From contig JAFDHW010000001.1 of assembly GCA_019308705.1 (NCBI GenBank), positions 1 through 20,840 on the forward strand: 20,840 nucleotides of DNA, read 5' to 3'. Both the position numbers and the translations under genes were made by a program. Origin of the DNA: Deltaproteobacteria bacterium. Lineage in GTDB: Bacteria; Desulfobacterota; Desulfobacteria; Desulfobacterales; Desulfatibacillaceae. The notes beneath the pieces were generated by a model. It saw only the letters and a list, made by a program, of their open reading frames with translations, ran no database searches and was not told the origin of the DNA. Shown here one piece after another: positions 1 to 7,398 of the stretch (within the stretch, counting starts at the first letter, position 1; each line of letters opens with the position of its first letter).

Positions 1-314
1 TCTTTTTTTGACCCATAGAACCTGCCTTTTCCCGAAAACACGAAAACCCTTATGCCGTGACCCGTCAAAACGCCGCTCCAGATGATCAGCGGCCACTGGA
101 ACCAGGGCTGGTGGGGCGTGGCCGCGAGATTGGCGAACAACAGGACGAGGTTGGCCGCCACGAACACGAAAAGGTGTTTGTAAAAGCCAAGCTTTCGTTG
201 CACCTTCACGCGCGTGAAAGAGAGCGACTGCTCGAATTTTTCCTCCATGGGCATTCTTTCCCGGCGCTTTCCCGGACGGGCAACGGCTTCCGGCAGCGGA
301 TTACGGCCCTCCAT
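1..314 (-). CDS. 2TM-domain membrane protein, partial (3' end outside window)
   Basis: This reading frame is open on the minus strand from an ATG at 314 to the left edge, giving 104 codons with no stop, so the C-terminus is missing. Residues 1-40 are charged and probably cytosolic. Two hydrophobic spans follow at about 45-64 (HLFVFVAANLVLLFANLA) and 71-93, separated by a short Pro/Trp turn (TPHQPWFQWP). The RKLGFYKH entry into span 1 and the WFQWPL(I)IW...GHGIRVF pattern in span 2 resemble the bacterial '2TM domain' family (PF13239 type), whose function is unknown and which is sometimes attached to histidine kinases. In-frame ATGs at codons 21 and 23 are alternative starts. The ATG at 314 is preferred because the frame stays open to it and a GGA-containing Shine-Dalgarno-like stretch lies upstream. 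The gene diverges from the small gene at 524. Confidence 0.7.
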   Translation of the reverse strand, partial: MEGRNPLPEAVARPGKRRERMPMEEKFEQSLSFTRVKVQRKLGFYKHLFVFVAANLVLLFANLAATPHQPWFQWPLIIWSGVLTGHGIRVFVFSGKGRFYGSKK

Positions 315-392
315 GGCGAATCCTACCTTCCGGCTCCGGCCAACGCAACATCAAACCCTGCAAGACTTGTGATCCCCGGCGCATGCCCGGCG

Positions 393-410
393 GTTTTTTT
401 GCAAAAAAAC
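393..410. repeat. 18-bp perfect palindrome in a divergent intergenic region
   Basis: The sequence GTTTTTTTGCAAAAAAAC is identical to its reverse complement. It sits between the divergent genes at 314 (minus) and 524 (plus), 12 bp upstream of the predicted -35 of the plus-strand promoter. The T7-GC-A7 composition could bend DNA, form a cruciform or bind a regulator. It has no spacer, so it is not a normal RNA hairpin terminator. Confidence 0.6.
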
Positions 411-421
411 AAATGTGGCCT

Positions 422-450
422 TTGATCGGTCCGCGCACCTGTGCTAAAAA
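422..450 (+). promoter_or_regulatory. Candidate sigma-70 promoter for the 524-970 gene
   Basis: TTGATC (422-427) and TAAAAA (445-450) are separated by exactly 17 bp. A TGC directly before the -10 provides an extended -10 (TGn). Each hexamer matches consensus at four of six positions. The ATG lies about 70 bp downstream. This is motif matching only. Confidence 0.4.
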
Positions 451-523
451 CCAAATCGTAGAACCTTCCTTCTTTTCAAGGGTCAAACACCAAAAAAGCC
501 TGCGTGCGCGCAACGGGGGTTCC

Positions 524-970
524 ATGAGCATTTTCCGCTGGTGGAAGAGATTCCGTGGACAGGACCAAAGCGAACTGACCGAGATAGCCAAGGTCATAGG
601 CCAGGACATCGACCGGCTCGTGGCGGAAACCTTTTCCGCCCACCAGGAACTGCTGCTGAACCAGCCCCCGGGCTACATCGTTCCGGCAGTGTGGGGCGCG
701 CGCAAGGATGGCGAGCTTTCCGAAGAGCAGCAAAGTATCTACAAGGCCGTGGTTCCGGCCATGAAGCGGGTGCTGGAAAAGCTCGATTTCCGCAATCTCA
801 ACAGGAGCCAGGAATTCGCCGTGGATTTCCTCATCCGGGGGCTGATCATCTCCAAGATCGCCTGCCTGGTGGAGATGGGCCGGGGCCGGAGAATGGCCGG
901 CCCGGAGAAAACGTCCAAGGACGACGACCTGGAGCGGCTGCGCTACATGGAACCCATGGGCCGGGCATAG
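524..970 (+). CDS. Small conserved-looking protein of unknown function (148 aa)
   Basis: I do not recognise this 148-residue protein. It begins MSIFRWWKRF, a basic, Trp-rich N-terminus that could touch the membrane surface, followed by an amphipathic helical stretch (about 16-46). A middle PPGYIVPAVWG segment (49-58) follows, then a long predicted helix. The one strongly hydrophobic stretch (about 102-118, FLIRGLIISKIACLVEM) is short and contains Arg and Lys, so it is more likely a buried helix than a membrane span. The C-terminus is charged. The frame is open upstream to 383, but the ATG at 524 is chosen because it follows a GGGGGT purine-rich stretch and the upstream residues look like translated non-coding sequence. 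The gene stands alone, with its own candidate promoter and an intrinsic terminator, and faces the SPL-like gene. Confidence 0.65.
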   Translation: MSIFRWWKRFRGQDQSELTEIAKVIGQDIDRLVAETFSAHQELLLNQPPGYIVPAVWGARKDGELSEEQQSIYKAVVPAMKRVLEKLDFRNLNRSQEFAVDFLIRGLIISKIACLVEMGRGRRMAGPEKTSKDDDLERLRYMEPMGRA

Positions 971-995
971 TCCCGGATCCTGGAATGGACGCGCC

Positions 996-1024
996 GGTCC
1001 GCCCTTCGGGACGGACCTTTTTTT
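996..1024 (+). terminator. Rho-independent terminator after the 524-970 gene
   Basis: The stem GGTCCG/CGGACC is continued by CCC/GGG with one bulged A around a short TTC loop, and is followed at once by seven Ts. It lies 26 bp after the stop codon at 970. The T-run is on the plus strand only, so it does not obviously stop the convergent SPL-like transcript, whose stop codon (1023-1025) overlaps the T-run. Confidence 0.85.
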
Positions 1025-2126
1025 ATGAAATCCTGATCCCGCAGACCCTGGCCGCACTCTTGTCCAAAAGCCGGGAAAGCCCCTCCTCCCCGGGCCAGAA
1101 CCCCATGCATTTTTCCCACACCTGCCTGTCCTCCATGCAGAAATAGGCGCACACCCCCGGGGCCAGGGTGCGGATCTCCTGCGCCACGGCCCGGGAAAGG
1201 GCCATGCGGATGGGCTTGAACGCCCGCATTTTGTTATCCAGGCCCGGGATCATCTCGCCCAGGGTGAGCCCCGGACGCCGTCTTTCCATGACCTCGCCCA
1301 GGGACGGCGGGTAGCGAAGGGTGCCCAGGCTGATCCAGGCCACCCGGTCCGGGTCCACGGCGGCAAAGATTTGCCGCACCACCTTCCGGTATTCCTGTTC
1401 CGCGGCCTCGTAGGGCACCAGGGGGTCGAAGTGGAACGCCAGGGCGTAGCCCGCCTCCGCGCAGGCGGCCGCGGCGGAGAGCCTGGCCGCCAGGGGCGCT
1501 GCCCCCTTCTCGTGCTCCCGGATGATCCTGGGCGTGTTCACGGACCAGGACAGGATGGTTTTGCCCCCATGGGCAAGCCCCTTCAACCCGCTGATGTTCA
1601 CGGTCTTGGTTTTCAGCTCCAGCACGGCCCGGTCCTGGTTCCCGAACCATTCCACCAAGCGGGGGGTCAGGTCCCAGAGGGGCTCCCACACCAGGCTGTC
1701 CGTGAACTCGCCCGTGCCCAGCCGCCGCACCCTCGGCCAGGCGGTGGAAAGGCCCTCGAGCTCTGTGAACAAGGCGTCCTGGTTGGCAAAAAGCTGGAGG
1801 AGGGGGGGATGGAAGTAGGTCTGGAGCACGCAATAGGTGCAGTCCATGGGGCAGTACGAGCCCACGTGAAGGATGTGGTACCCGCAGCAGGTATAGTGCT
1901 TCGTGCCCGGGCAGGGTTTGATGAACCGGCCCTGGTTCTCCGTGATCAGGAGCACCTTTTTGCCCGCGGCAACAGGGTCCGGCTTTGTCAGCACCTCCTG
2001 GTACGCCGCCTCCGGAGAGGAGATTTCCCTGGCGGGCACGCCCTTCAAGGCCGCGCGCACCTTTGCTGTCAGGGCGGAATCCCGCACCTTCTCAAGAATA
2101 AACAGCTTGTCAATGGCGGGTTTCAT
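1023..2126 (-). CDS. SPL-like (spore photoproduct lyase family) radical SAM protein
   Basis: This 367-aa protein carries the radical SAM cluster motif CxxxCxxC as C92-PMD-C96-TY-C99. It is preceded by the KPCPGTKHYTCCGYHILHVG signature typical of spore photoproduct lyase relatives and followed by VLQTYF. SplB uses a 4Fe-4S cluster and S-adenosylmethionine to split spore photoproduct thymine dimers in germinating spores. Relatives occur in non-sporulating bacteria, where their substrate is unknown. The frame is open upstream to 2291, but those residues read the end of the ParB-like gene in another frame. The ATG at 2126 is chosen because it lies 5 bp after that gene's TAA; the Shine-Dalgarno is weak, which suggests translational coupling. 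It is the last gene of the phosphoesterase-purC-ParB-SPL unit. Family assignment is firm; substrate is not. Confidence 0.88.
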   Translation of the reverse strand: MKPAIDKLFILEKVRDSALTAKVRAALKGVPAREISSPEAAYQEVLTKPDPVAAGKKVLLITENQGRFIKPCPGTKHYTCCGYHILHVGSYCPMDCTYCVLQTYFHPPLLQLFANQDALFTELEGLSTAWPRVRRLGTGEFTDSLVWEPLWDLTPRLVEWFGNQDRAVLELKTKTVNISGLKGLAHGGKTILSWSVNTPRIIREHEKGAAPLAARLSAAAACAEAGYALAFHFDPLVPYEAAEQEYRKVVRQIFAAVDPDRVAWISLGTLRYPPSLGEVMERRRPGLTLGEMIPGLDNKMRAFKPIRMALSRAVAQEIRTLAPGVCAYFCMEDRQVWEKCMGFWPGEEGLSRLLDKSAARVCGIRIS

Positions 2127-2131
2127 GGGCT

Positions 2132-3082
2132 TTACGGCAGGAGCTTCTTCAGGGCCGGGTGGTCCAGAAGCCGGCGCAGCCGGTCCAGGTGGTTTGAAAG
2201 CTCGTCCGCGGAATCGAAATCCATGCGCAGGCTGTGGGTCAGCCCCTCGAAATGCGGCGGCGGGTGCCAGGTGATCCGCGGGGGAAGGCACAGCTCGGAA
2301 AGGGTCTGTTTCCGTTTTTCCGTTTCCTCGGCCATGACCGGGTAGCGCCGGCGGTACAGAATGCTTCGCACCTTGGCCCCGGCGGCGTTCCTGTCGCCTT
2401 CCTCCTCCATGGCACGGCGGATGTCCGGGTCCTCCAGCACCTGGGCGGGGGAAAGGCCCTCCCGCTGGCCGATCTGCGCCACCAGGTCCACCACCTGCCG
2501 CTGGCGGGACAGGCTTTGGGGGAGCCGGAGAAACAGCCGGGCCACGGCTTCGGCGTCCTTGTCCTCCATGTCCCGCAAGCGCAGGGCCACGGGCAGGGCC
2601 ACGGCGTCCGCCTCCACGGCTTTCTGCACGGTTTCCGGCAGCCGGGAAAGGCTCTCTATGTCCTGGACATAGCCTTCTCCGCCCTCAAGGCCCAGAACCC
2701 GGCGGATCACCTCCCTGCGCTCTTCCCAGGGCTTGTCCGGGGCCAGAAGGCGGATGGCCCGGGAGGTTTCCAGCAGGGTCAGCGGCCGGGAGGAAGCGTT
2801 CGCGGCCACGGCGGCCATGGCGCAGAAGTCCGGGGAGGCATCCTTGTCCAGGATCAGGGCCGGGATGGACTCCATATCCGCCAGGCGGCAGGCCTCCACC
2901 CGCTTGAACCCGTCCAGAATCTGAAACCGGCTATCCTCCCTCTCCCGTAAAAGGGGCGGGGACAACAGCCCCAGCAGACGGACGGACGACACCAGCGCCT
3001 CGGCGGGCGGGGTTTCGGACAGGCGGAACGCGCCGTCGGCAAGGTCCACCTGCCCAAGGCATACTTCCCGGAAATCAGCCAG
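2132..3082 (-). CDS. Orphan ParB/Spo0J-family DNA-binding protein, probable CTG start
   Basis: From the CTG at 3082 the protein has 316 residues. It opens [21 protein letters not shown], the usual ParB N-domain entry, then [15 protein letters not shown] (31-45) and [10 protein letters not shown] (55-64), equivalent to the ParB box GERRxxA that binds CTP. Here it reads GFKR, so only part of the consensus is kept. A helical region with a KorB/ParB-like helix-turn-helix layout follows (about 95-200, including [16 protein letters not shown]). The C-terminus (about 265-316) carries a WHPPPHFEG motif and a helix that may dimerise. There is no parA or parS in the window, so a role in plasmid-style partition is not implied. 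The GTG at 3049 is an alternative start, but it has no Shine-Dalgarno and would remove the first conserved strand. The CTG start overlaps the end of purC by 8 bp. Confidence 0.8.
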   Translation of the reverse strand: MADFREVCLGQVDLADGAFRLSETPPAEALVSSVRLLGLLSPPLLREREDSRFQILDGFKRVEACRLADMESIPALILDKDASPDFCAMAAVAANASSRPLTLLETSRAIRLLAPDKPWEERREVIRRVLGLEGGEGYVQDIESLSRLPETVQKAVEADAVALPVALRLRDMEDKDAEAVARLFLRLPQSLSRQRQVVDLVAQIGQREGLSPAQVLEDPDIRRAMEEEGDRNAAGAKVRSILYRRRYPVMAEETEKRKQTLSELCLPPRITWHPPPHFEGLTHSLRMDFDSADELSNHLDRLRRLLDHPALKKLLP

Positions 3083-3968
3083 CGGTGCCTCCTGTGAGAA
3101 GGCTCAAGGCCTGGAGATACTTTTCTCTTGTCTTTTCAATAACTTCTGGCGGAAGGTGCGGCGCCGGGGGGGTCTTGTCCCAGTCCAGGCTTTCCAGGTA
3201 GTCCCGCACGTACTGCTTGTCAAAGCTGTCCTGGATCTTGCCCGGCTCGTAGGATTCCTTGGGCCAGAACCGGGAGGAGTCCGGGGTGAGGATCTCGTCG
3301 ATGAGGATGATCTTGTCCCCATCCAGGCCGAACTCGAACTTGGTGTCCGCGATGATGATGCCGCGTTCGTCGGCCAGGGCCGCTCCCTTTTCGTAGATGG
3401 CCAAGGAAAGCTCGCGCAGGGCCGCGGCCTTGTCCTCGCCCACCAGCTTCACCGTCTCCTCAAAGGTGATGTTCTCGTCGTGCAGCCCGACCTCGGCCTT
3501 GGTGGACGGGGTGTAGCAGGGCGTGGGAAGCTTGTCGGAGTGCTTCAGCCCCGCCGGCAGCTTGATGCCGCACACGGTCTGGTCCTTCTGGTAGGACTTC
3601 CAGCCGGAACCGGAAATGTATCCCCGCACCACGCACTCCACGGGCATGGGGGCGACCTTCTTCACCAGCATGGAGCGGCCGGCAAGCACGTCCTTGTGCG
3701 GGCGGCACTCGGGGGGAAACTCGTCCACGTCGGCGGTGATCACGTGGTTGTCCACCAGGTCCGCCATGACGTCGAACCAGAACAGGGATATCCGGGTGAG
3801 CACCCTGCCCTTGTCCGGCACCGGGTCGGGCATGATCACGTCGAACGCGGACAGTCGGTCCGTGGCCACCATGAGAAGCTTGTCTCCCAGGTCGTAGATG
3901 TCGCGGACCTTGCCCCGTTTGGGGTCGGGCAGTCCTTCCAGGCTGGTCTGGAATACCGGCTGGCTCAT
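3075..3968 (-). CDS. purC: Phosphoribosylaminoimidazole-succinocarboxamide (SAICAR) synthase
   Basis: PurC joins CAIR and L-aspartate using ATP to give SAICAR in cytosolic de novo purine synthesis. The 297-aa protein has GKVRDIYD (19-26), [11 protein letters not shown] (35-45), [22 protein letters not shown] and [14 protein letters not shown], all hallmark SAICAR synthetase segments that form the ATP and CAIR sites. Its length fits the longer (about 300 aa) form rather than the roughly 240-aa E. coli form. It lies 15 bp downstream of the phosphoesterase gene and is probably transcribed from that gene's promoter. The last codons contain the Shine-Dalgarno and start codon of the ParB-like gene. 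No other purine genes are in the window, and no PurR-like or purine riboswitch element was seen upstream. Confidence 0.97.
   Translation of the reverse strand: MSQPVFQTSLEGLPDPKRGKVRDIYDLGDKLLMVATDRLSAFDVIMPDPVPDKGRVLTRISLFWFDVMADLVDNHVITADVDEFPPECRPHKDVLAGRSMLVKKVAPMPVECVVRGYISGSGWKSYQKDQTVCGIKLPAGLKHSDKLPTPCYTPSTKAEVGLHDENITFEETVKLVGEDKAAALRELSLAIYEKGAALADERGIIIADTKFEFGLDGDKIILIDEILTPDSSRFWPKESYEPGKIQDSFDKQYVRDYLESLDWDKTPPAPHLPPEVIEKTREKYLQALSLLTGGTAG
3088..3093 (-). promoter_or_regulatory. Consensus Shine-Dalgarno (AGGAGG) inside purC that decides the ParB-like start
   Basis: On the minus strand AGGAGG lies within the final codons of purC and is followed after exactly 5 nt by CTG (3082-3080) in the ParB-like frame. 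No ATG, GTG or TTG in that frame is as well placed. An ATG at about 3062 is out of frame, and the GTG at 3049 lacks a ribosome site. Confidence 0.65.
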
Positions 3969-3983
3969 TGGATACCCTCTCTC

Positions 3984-4448
3984 TTACAGTTGGATGATTT
4001 CCCCGGAAATCTTTTTGTCCACCGTGAGGATGCCCACCGTGCCCGAGGAAAAGGACCCGGGATTGAACAGGAGCACCCCGTTTTTCACGTGGTTGGCCGG
4101 GGTGTGGGAGTGGCCGTAGCAGATGGCGGAAACACCGGTGAATATGGCGGCCACCCGTGCCTCCAGGCCCTCGCGGGGGCCCCTGCCGTGGGTGATGCCG
4201 ATCAAGAACCCCTCCACCTCCACGATGCGCTTGTCCGGCAGGTTTACGGCCACGTCGTGGTCGTCCATGTTCCCGGCCACGGCCACCACCTCCTTGGGCG
4301 CCAGGGCGTCCAACACGGAAAGCTTCACGATGTCGCCGGAGTGGAACACCATGTCCACGCCCGAAAACGGCCCGTCCGTGACCAGCCGGGAAAGCTCCTT
4401 GCTGGGCCGGTACAAGTGGGTGTCGGAAATCACGCCGATCGTGACCAT
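3984..4448 (-). CDS. YfcE/MJ0936-family metallophosphoesterase
   Basis: This 154-aa protein is a compact calcineurin-like phosphoesterase. The binuclear metal ligands are visible as D9xH11 (ISDTH), D39 (HSGD), N60 in the GNMD block, H87 (ITHG) and the H113xH115 pair (GHSHTP). Family members such as YfcE and MJ0936 hydrolyse phosphodiesters in vitro with Mn2+ or Ni2+; physiological substrates are unclear. Length is typical (about 155-185 aa). There is no signal peptide, so it is cytosolic. The ATG at 4448 is closely preceded by GGGGGAGAG. It is the first gene of the unit that continues into purC 15 bp later, and it is preceded by a perfect TTGACA -35 box. Confidence 0.92.
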   Translation of the reverse strand: MVTIGVISDTHLYRPSKELSRLVTDGPFSGVDMVFHSGDIVKLSVLDALAPKEVVAVAGNMDDHDVAVNLPDKRIVEVEGFLIGITHGRGPREGLEARVAAIFTGVSAICYGHSHTPANHVKNGVLLFNPGSFSSGTVGILTVDKKISGEIIQL

Positions 4449-4478
4449 CTCTCCCCCGGAAAGCGGAACAAAGCGTCA

Positions 4479-4508
4479 TTAGTACGTAGAGGGCCGGCAG
4501 GTTGTCAA
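4479..4508 (-). promoter_or_regulatory. Candidate sigma-70 promoter for phosphoesterase-purC-parB-SPL unit
   Basis: On the minus strand a perfect TTGACA (4508-4503) is followed after 18 bp by TACTAA (4484-4479, also readable as TACTAAT). The ATG of the phosphoesterase is about 30 bp further on. The -35 is consensus; the -10 matches only at T1, A2 and A5. Confidence 0.5.
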
Positions 4509-4556
4509 TACCCCACCGACGGCAGGCCCAAAATCCGGGCGCCGGCGCGCCTCCGC

Positions 4557-4585
4557 TTGACATCACCGCCGCGCTGTGTTCCTAG
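4557..4585 (+). promoter_or_regulatory. Candidate sigma-70 promoter for mdh
   Basis: A perfect TTGACA (4557-4562) is followed after 17 bp by TCCTAG (4580-4585), with TGT directly upstream giving an extended -10. The -10 is poor, so this promoter would lean on the -35 and the TGn element. The mdh ATG lies 36 bp downstream. Confidence 0.45.
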
Positions 4586-5557
<972 letters not shown>

Positions 5558-5563
5558 AAAGGG

Positions 5564-7393
5564 CTACCCCGACGCCGAATTCAGGGCCTGGTGGATCTTT
5601 TCCGCCACCGGGCGCGTTAGACCCTTTACCTCCGCGATGTCCTCCACCGAGGCTTCGCGGAGGTTTTTTACGCTCCGGAAATGGCGCAGAAGGGCTTTCT
5701 TGCGTTTTTCGCCCACCCCGGGCACGGCGTCCAGCACACTGGCGGAGGCGGCCTTTCCCCGCTGCTTTCTGTGCAACGCCACGGCGAACCGGTGGGCCTC
5801 GTCCCGGACGCGGCAAAGGAACAACAGCGCGGCCTGGTCCCGGCCGAACGCAACAGGGTTGGCCTGGCCGGGAAGGAAAACCTTGTCCTCGGTCTCCTTT
5901 CTCGACTTGTCGGGCTTGGCGATGCCCGCCACGGGAACCTGGTCCGCGATGCCAAGCTCCTCGAGCACGGACACCGCCATGGAAAGCTGGCCCTTGCCGC
6001 CGTCCACCAAGAGGAGGTCCGGCCAGGGCCGAGTGTCCTTTTCCGGGGAAAAGCGCCGCAACAGGGCCTGGCGCATGGTCCCGTAGTCGTCGCCCGGTTC
6101 CACGCCCCGGATGTTGTAGCGCCGCCAGTCGCCCTTTTCCGGCTCGCCGTCCATGAACACCACCCGGCCGGCCACGGTGTGCGCCCCCCGGGTGTGGGAC
6201 ACGTCAAAGCACTCCACCCGCGAGGGCGGGCCTGGCAGCCGCAGCCGCCTGGCCAGCTTGTTCCTGACCTCCCGGGAAAACTCGTCGCCGGAAAGCCTGC
6301 GGTCCAGGCAGTCGGCCGCGTTCTGCCGGGCCATGTCCACGAGCCTGGCCTTTTCCCCCCGCTTGGGCACGTGCACGTGGACCCGCCCTCCCCTGGCCTC
6401 GCCCAGGGCGTGCTCCACGAACCGGGGATCGGGCACGGGCTCGGACAAGAGCACCTCCTGCGGCACGAACGCGTCCCCGGCAAAGTACTGGAGCAAAAAG
6501 TCCTGGAGCATGGAGCGCTCGGAGGACACGGCCTCCAGGAAGGGATGGTTCTCCGAACCCACCAGAAGCCCGCCCCTCACGTGGAACACGGTGACGGCCG
6601 AGCCCTCGGGCCGGGCCTCCAGGGCCACCACGTCCCGCTCGCCGAAGTCCGTGGTCACGGCCACCTGCTTTTCCACGGTCCGCTTCATGGCGAACATCTT
6701 GTCGCGGTATTCGGCCGCCTTTTCGTACTCCTCCCGCTGGGCGGCCAGGTTCATCTTTTCCTGGTACTTGCGGATGAGCGCGGGCGCGCGGCCCTGGAGG
6801 AACTGGATCACCTCGGCGATCATCTCATGGTACGCGCCCGTGTCCACGGGAAGAGCGCATGGGCCCATGCAATGGCCCATCTGGAACTGGATGCAGGGCC
6901 GCTCCCGCTTGGGCGGCTGGGCATGCCCGCAGCGCCGCACCTTGAAGGTTTTCTGGATGATCTTCAGTGTTTCGCGGGCAGCCCCCACGGAAGTGAACGG
7001 GCCGAAGTAGCGGGCCCCGTCCTTCTTGACCTTCCGCACCACTTCCAGGGCCGGGTAGTCCTGGCGCAGGTCCACCCGCAGGGAAGGATAGCGCTTGCCG
7101 TCCTTCAACACCACGTTGTAGCGGGGCCTGTGCTTCTTGATGAGGTTGGACTCGAGCACCAGAGCCTCGTGCTCCGTGGTGGTAAGGATGGTGGAGAAAT
7201 CCGCGATTTTGCCCACCAGGATGCGGGTCTTGGGGTCCTTGTGCCCGGGCTTGAAATAGGAGGACACCCGTTTTTTCAGGTTGGCGGCCTTGCCCACGTA
7301 CAGGATGCGGCCGTGCTCGTCCTTCATGAGGTACACGCCCGGCCCCTGGGAGGTGCGGGAAAGCCTTTGCTGGATGTTTTCGGGCACGTGCAT
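5564..7393 (-). CDS. uvrC: Excinuclease ABC subunit C
   Basis: UvrC makes both incisions around a UvrB-marked lesion in nucleotide excision repair. The 609-aa protein has full family length. The N-terminal GIY-YIG nuclease is seen as GVYLMKDEHGRILYVGKA (19-36). C155, C167, C175 and C179 have the same spacing as the 4Fe-4S ligands of E. coli UvrC. A UVR motif (REEYEKAAEYRDKM) binds UvrB. The C-terminal RNase H-like nuclease contains FDVSHTRG and LLLVDGGKGQLS, followed by tandem helix-hairpin-helix (DAVPGVGEKRKKALL; VKGLTRPVAEKI). The ATG at 7393 lies 5 bp after the uvrB stop, so the two are surely co-transcribed. The 3' end of the gene contains, on the other strand, the likely mdh terminator. 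Confidence 0.97.
   Translation of the reverse strand: MHVPENIQQRLSRTSQGPGVYLMKDEHGRILYVGKAANLKKRVSSYFKPGHKDPKTRILVGKIADFSTILTTTEHEALVLESNLIKKHRPRYNVVLKDGKRYPSLRVDLRQDYPALEVVRKVKKDGARYFGPFTSVGAARETLKIIQKTFKVRRCGHAQPPKRERPCIQFQMGHCMGPCALPVDTGAYHEMIAEVIQFLQGRAPALIRKYQEKMNLAAQREEYEKAAEYRDKMFAMKRTVEKQVAVTTDFGERDVVALEARPEGSAVTVFHVRGGLLVGSENHPFLEAVSSERSMLQDFLLQYFAGDAFVPQEVLLSEPVPDPRFVEHALGEARGGRVHVHVPKRGEKARLVDMARQNAADCLDRRLSGDEFSREVRNKLARRLRLPGPPSRVECFDVSHTRGAHTVAGRVVFMDGEPEKGDWRRYNIRGVEPGDDYGTMRQALLRRFSPEKDTRPWPDLLLVDGGKGQLSMAVSVLEELGIADQVPVAGIAKPDKSRKETEDKVFLPGQANPVAFGRDQAALLFLCRVRDEAHRFAVALHRKQRGKAASASVLDAVPGVGEKRKKALLRHFRSVKNLREASVEDIAEVKGLTRPVAEKIHQALNSASG
5628..5669 (+). terminator. Probable mdh terminator embedded antisense in uvrC
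   Basis: ACCTCCGCGA (5628-5637) pairs perfectly with TCGCGGAGGT (5655-5664) for 10 bp. Inside the loop CCTC/GAGG forms a second short stem. A run of six Ts ends the structure. It lies about 70 bp after the mdh stop and points the right way. The same bases encode the uvrC segment around LREASVEDIAEV, so the structure could be a by-product of that coding sequence. Confidence 0.55.
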
Positions 7394-7398
7394 GAGGA

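Noticed and set aside
375..400. Terminator ending in T7 before the palindrome
   Set aside because: The CCGGCGCATGCCCGG stem allows only about 4 bp of pairing, and no gene ends upstream on the plus strand.
1023..2291. Upstream start at 2291 for the SPL-like gene
   Set aside because: The extra 55 residues are Pro/Ala-rich and read the 3' end of the ParB-like gene in another frame; the ATG at 2126 fits the operon spacing.
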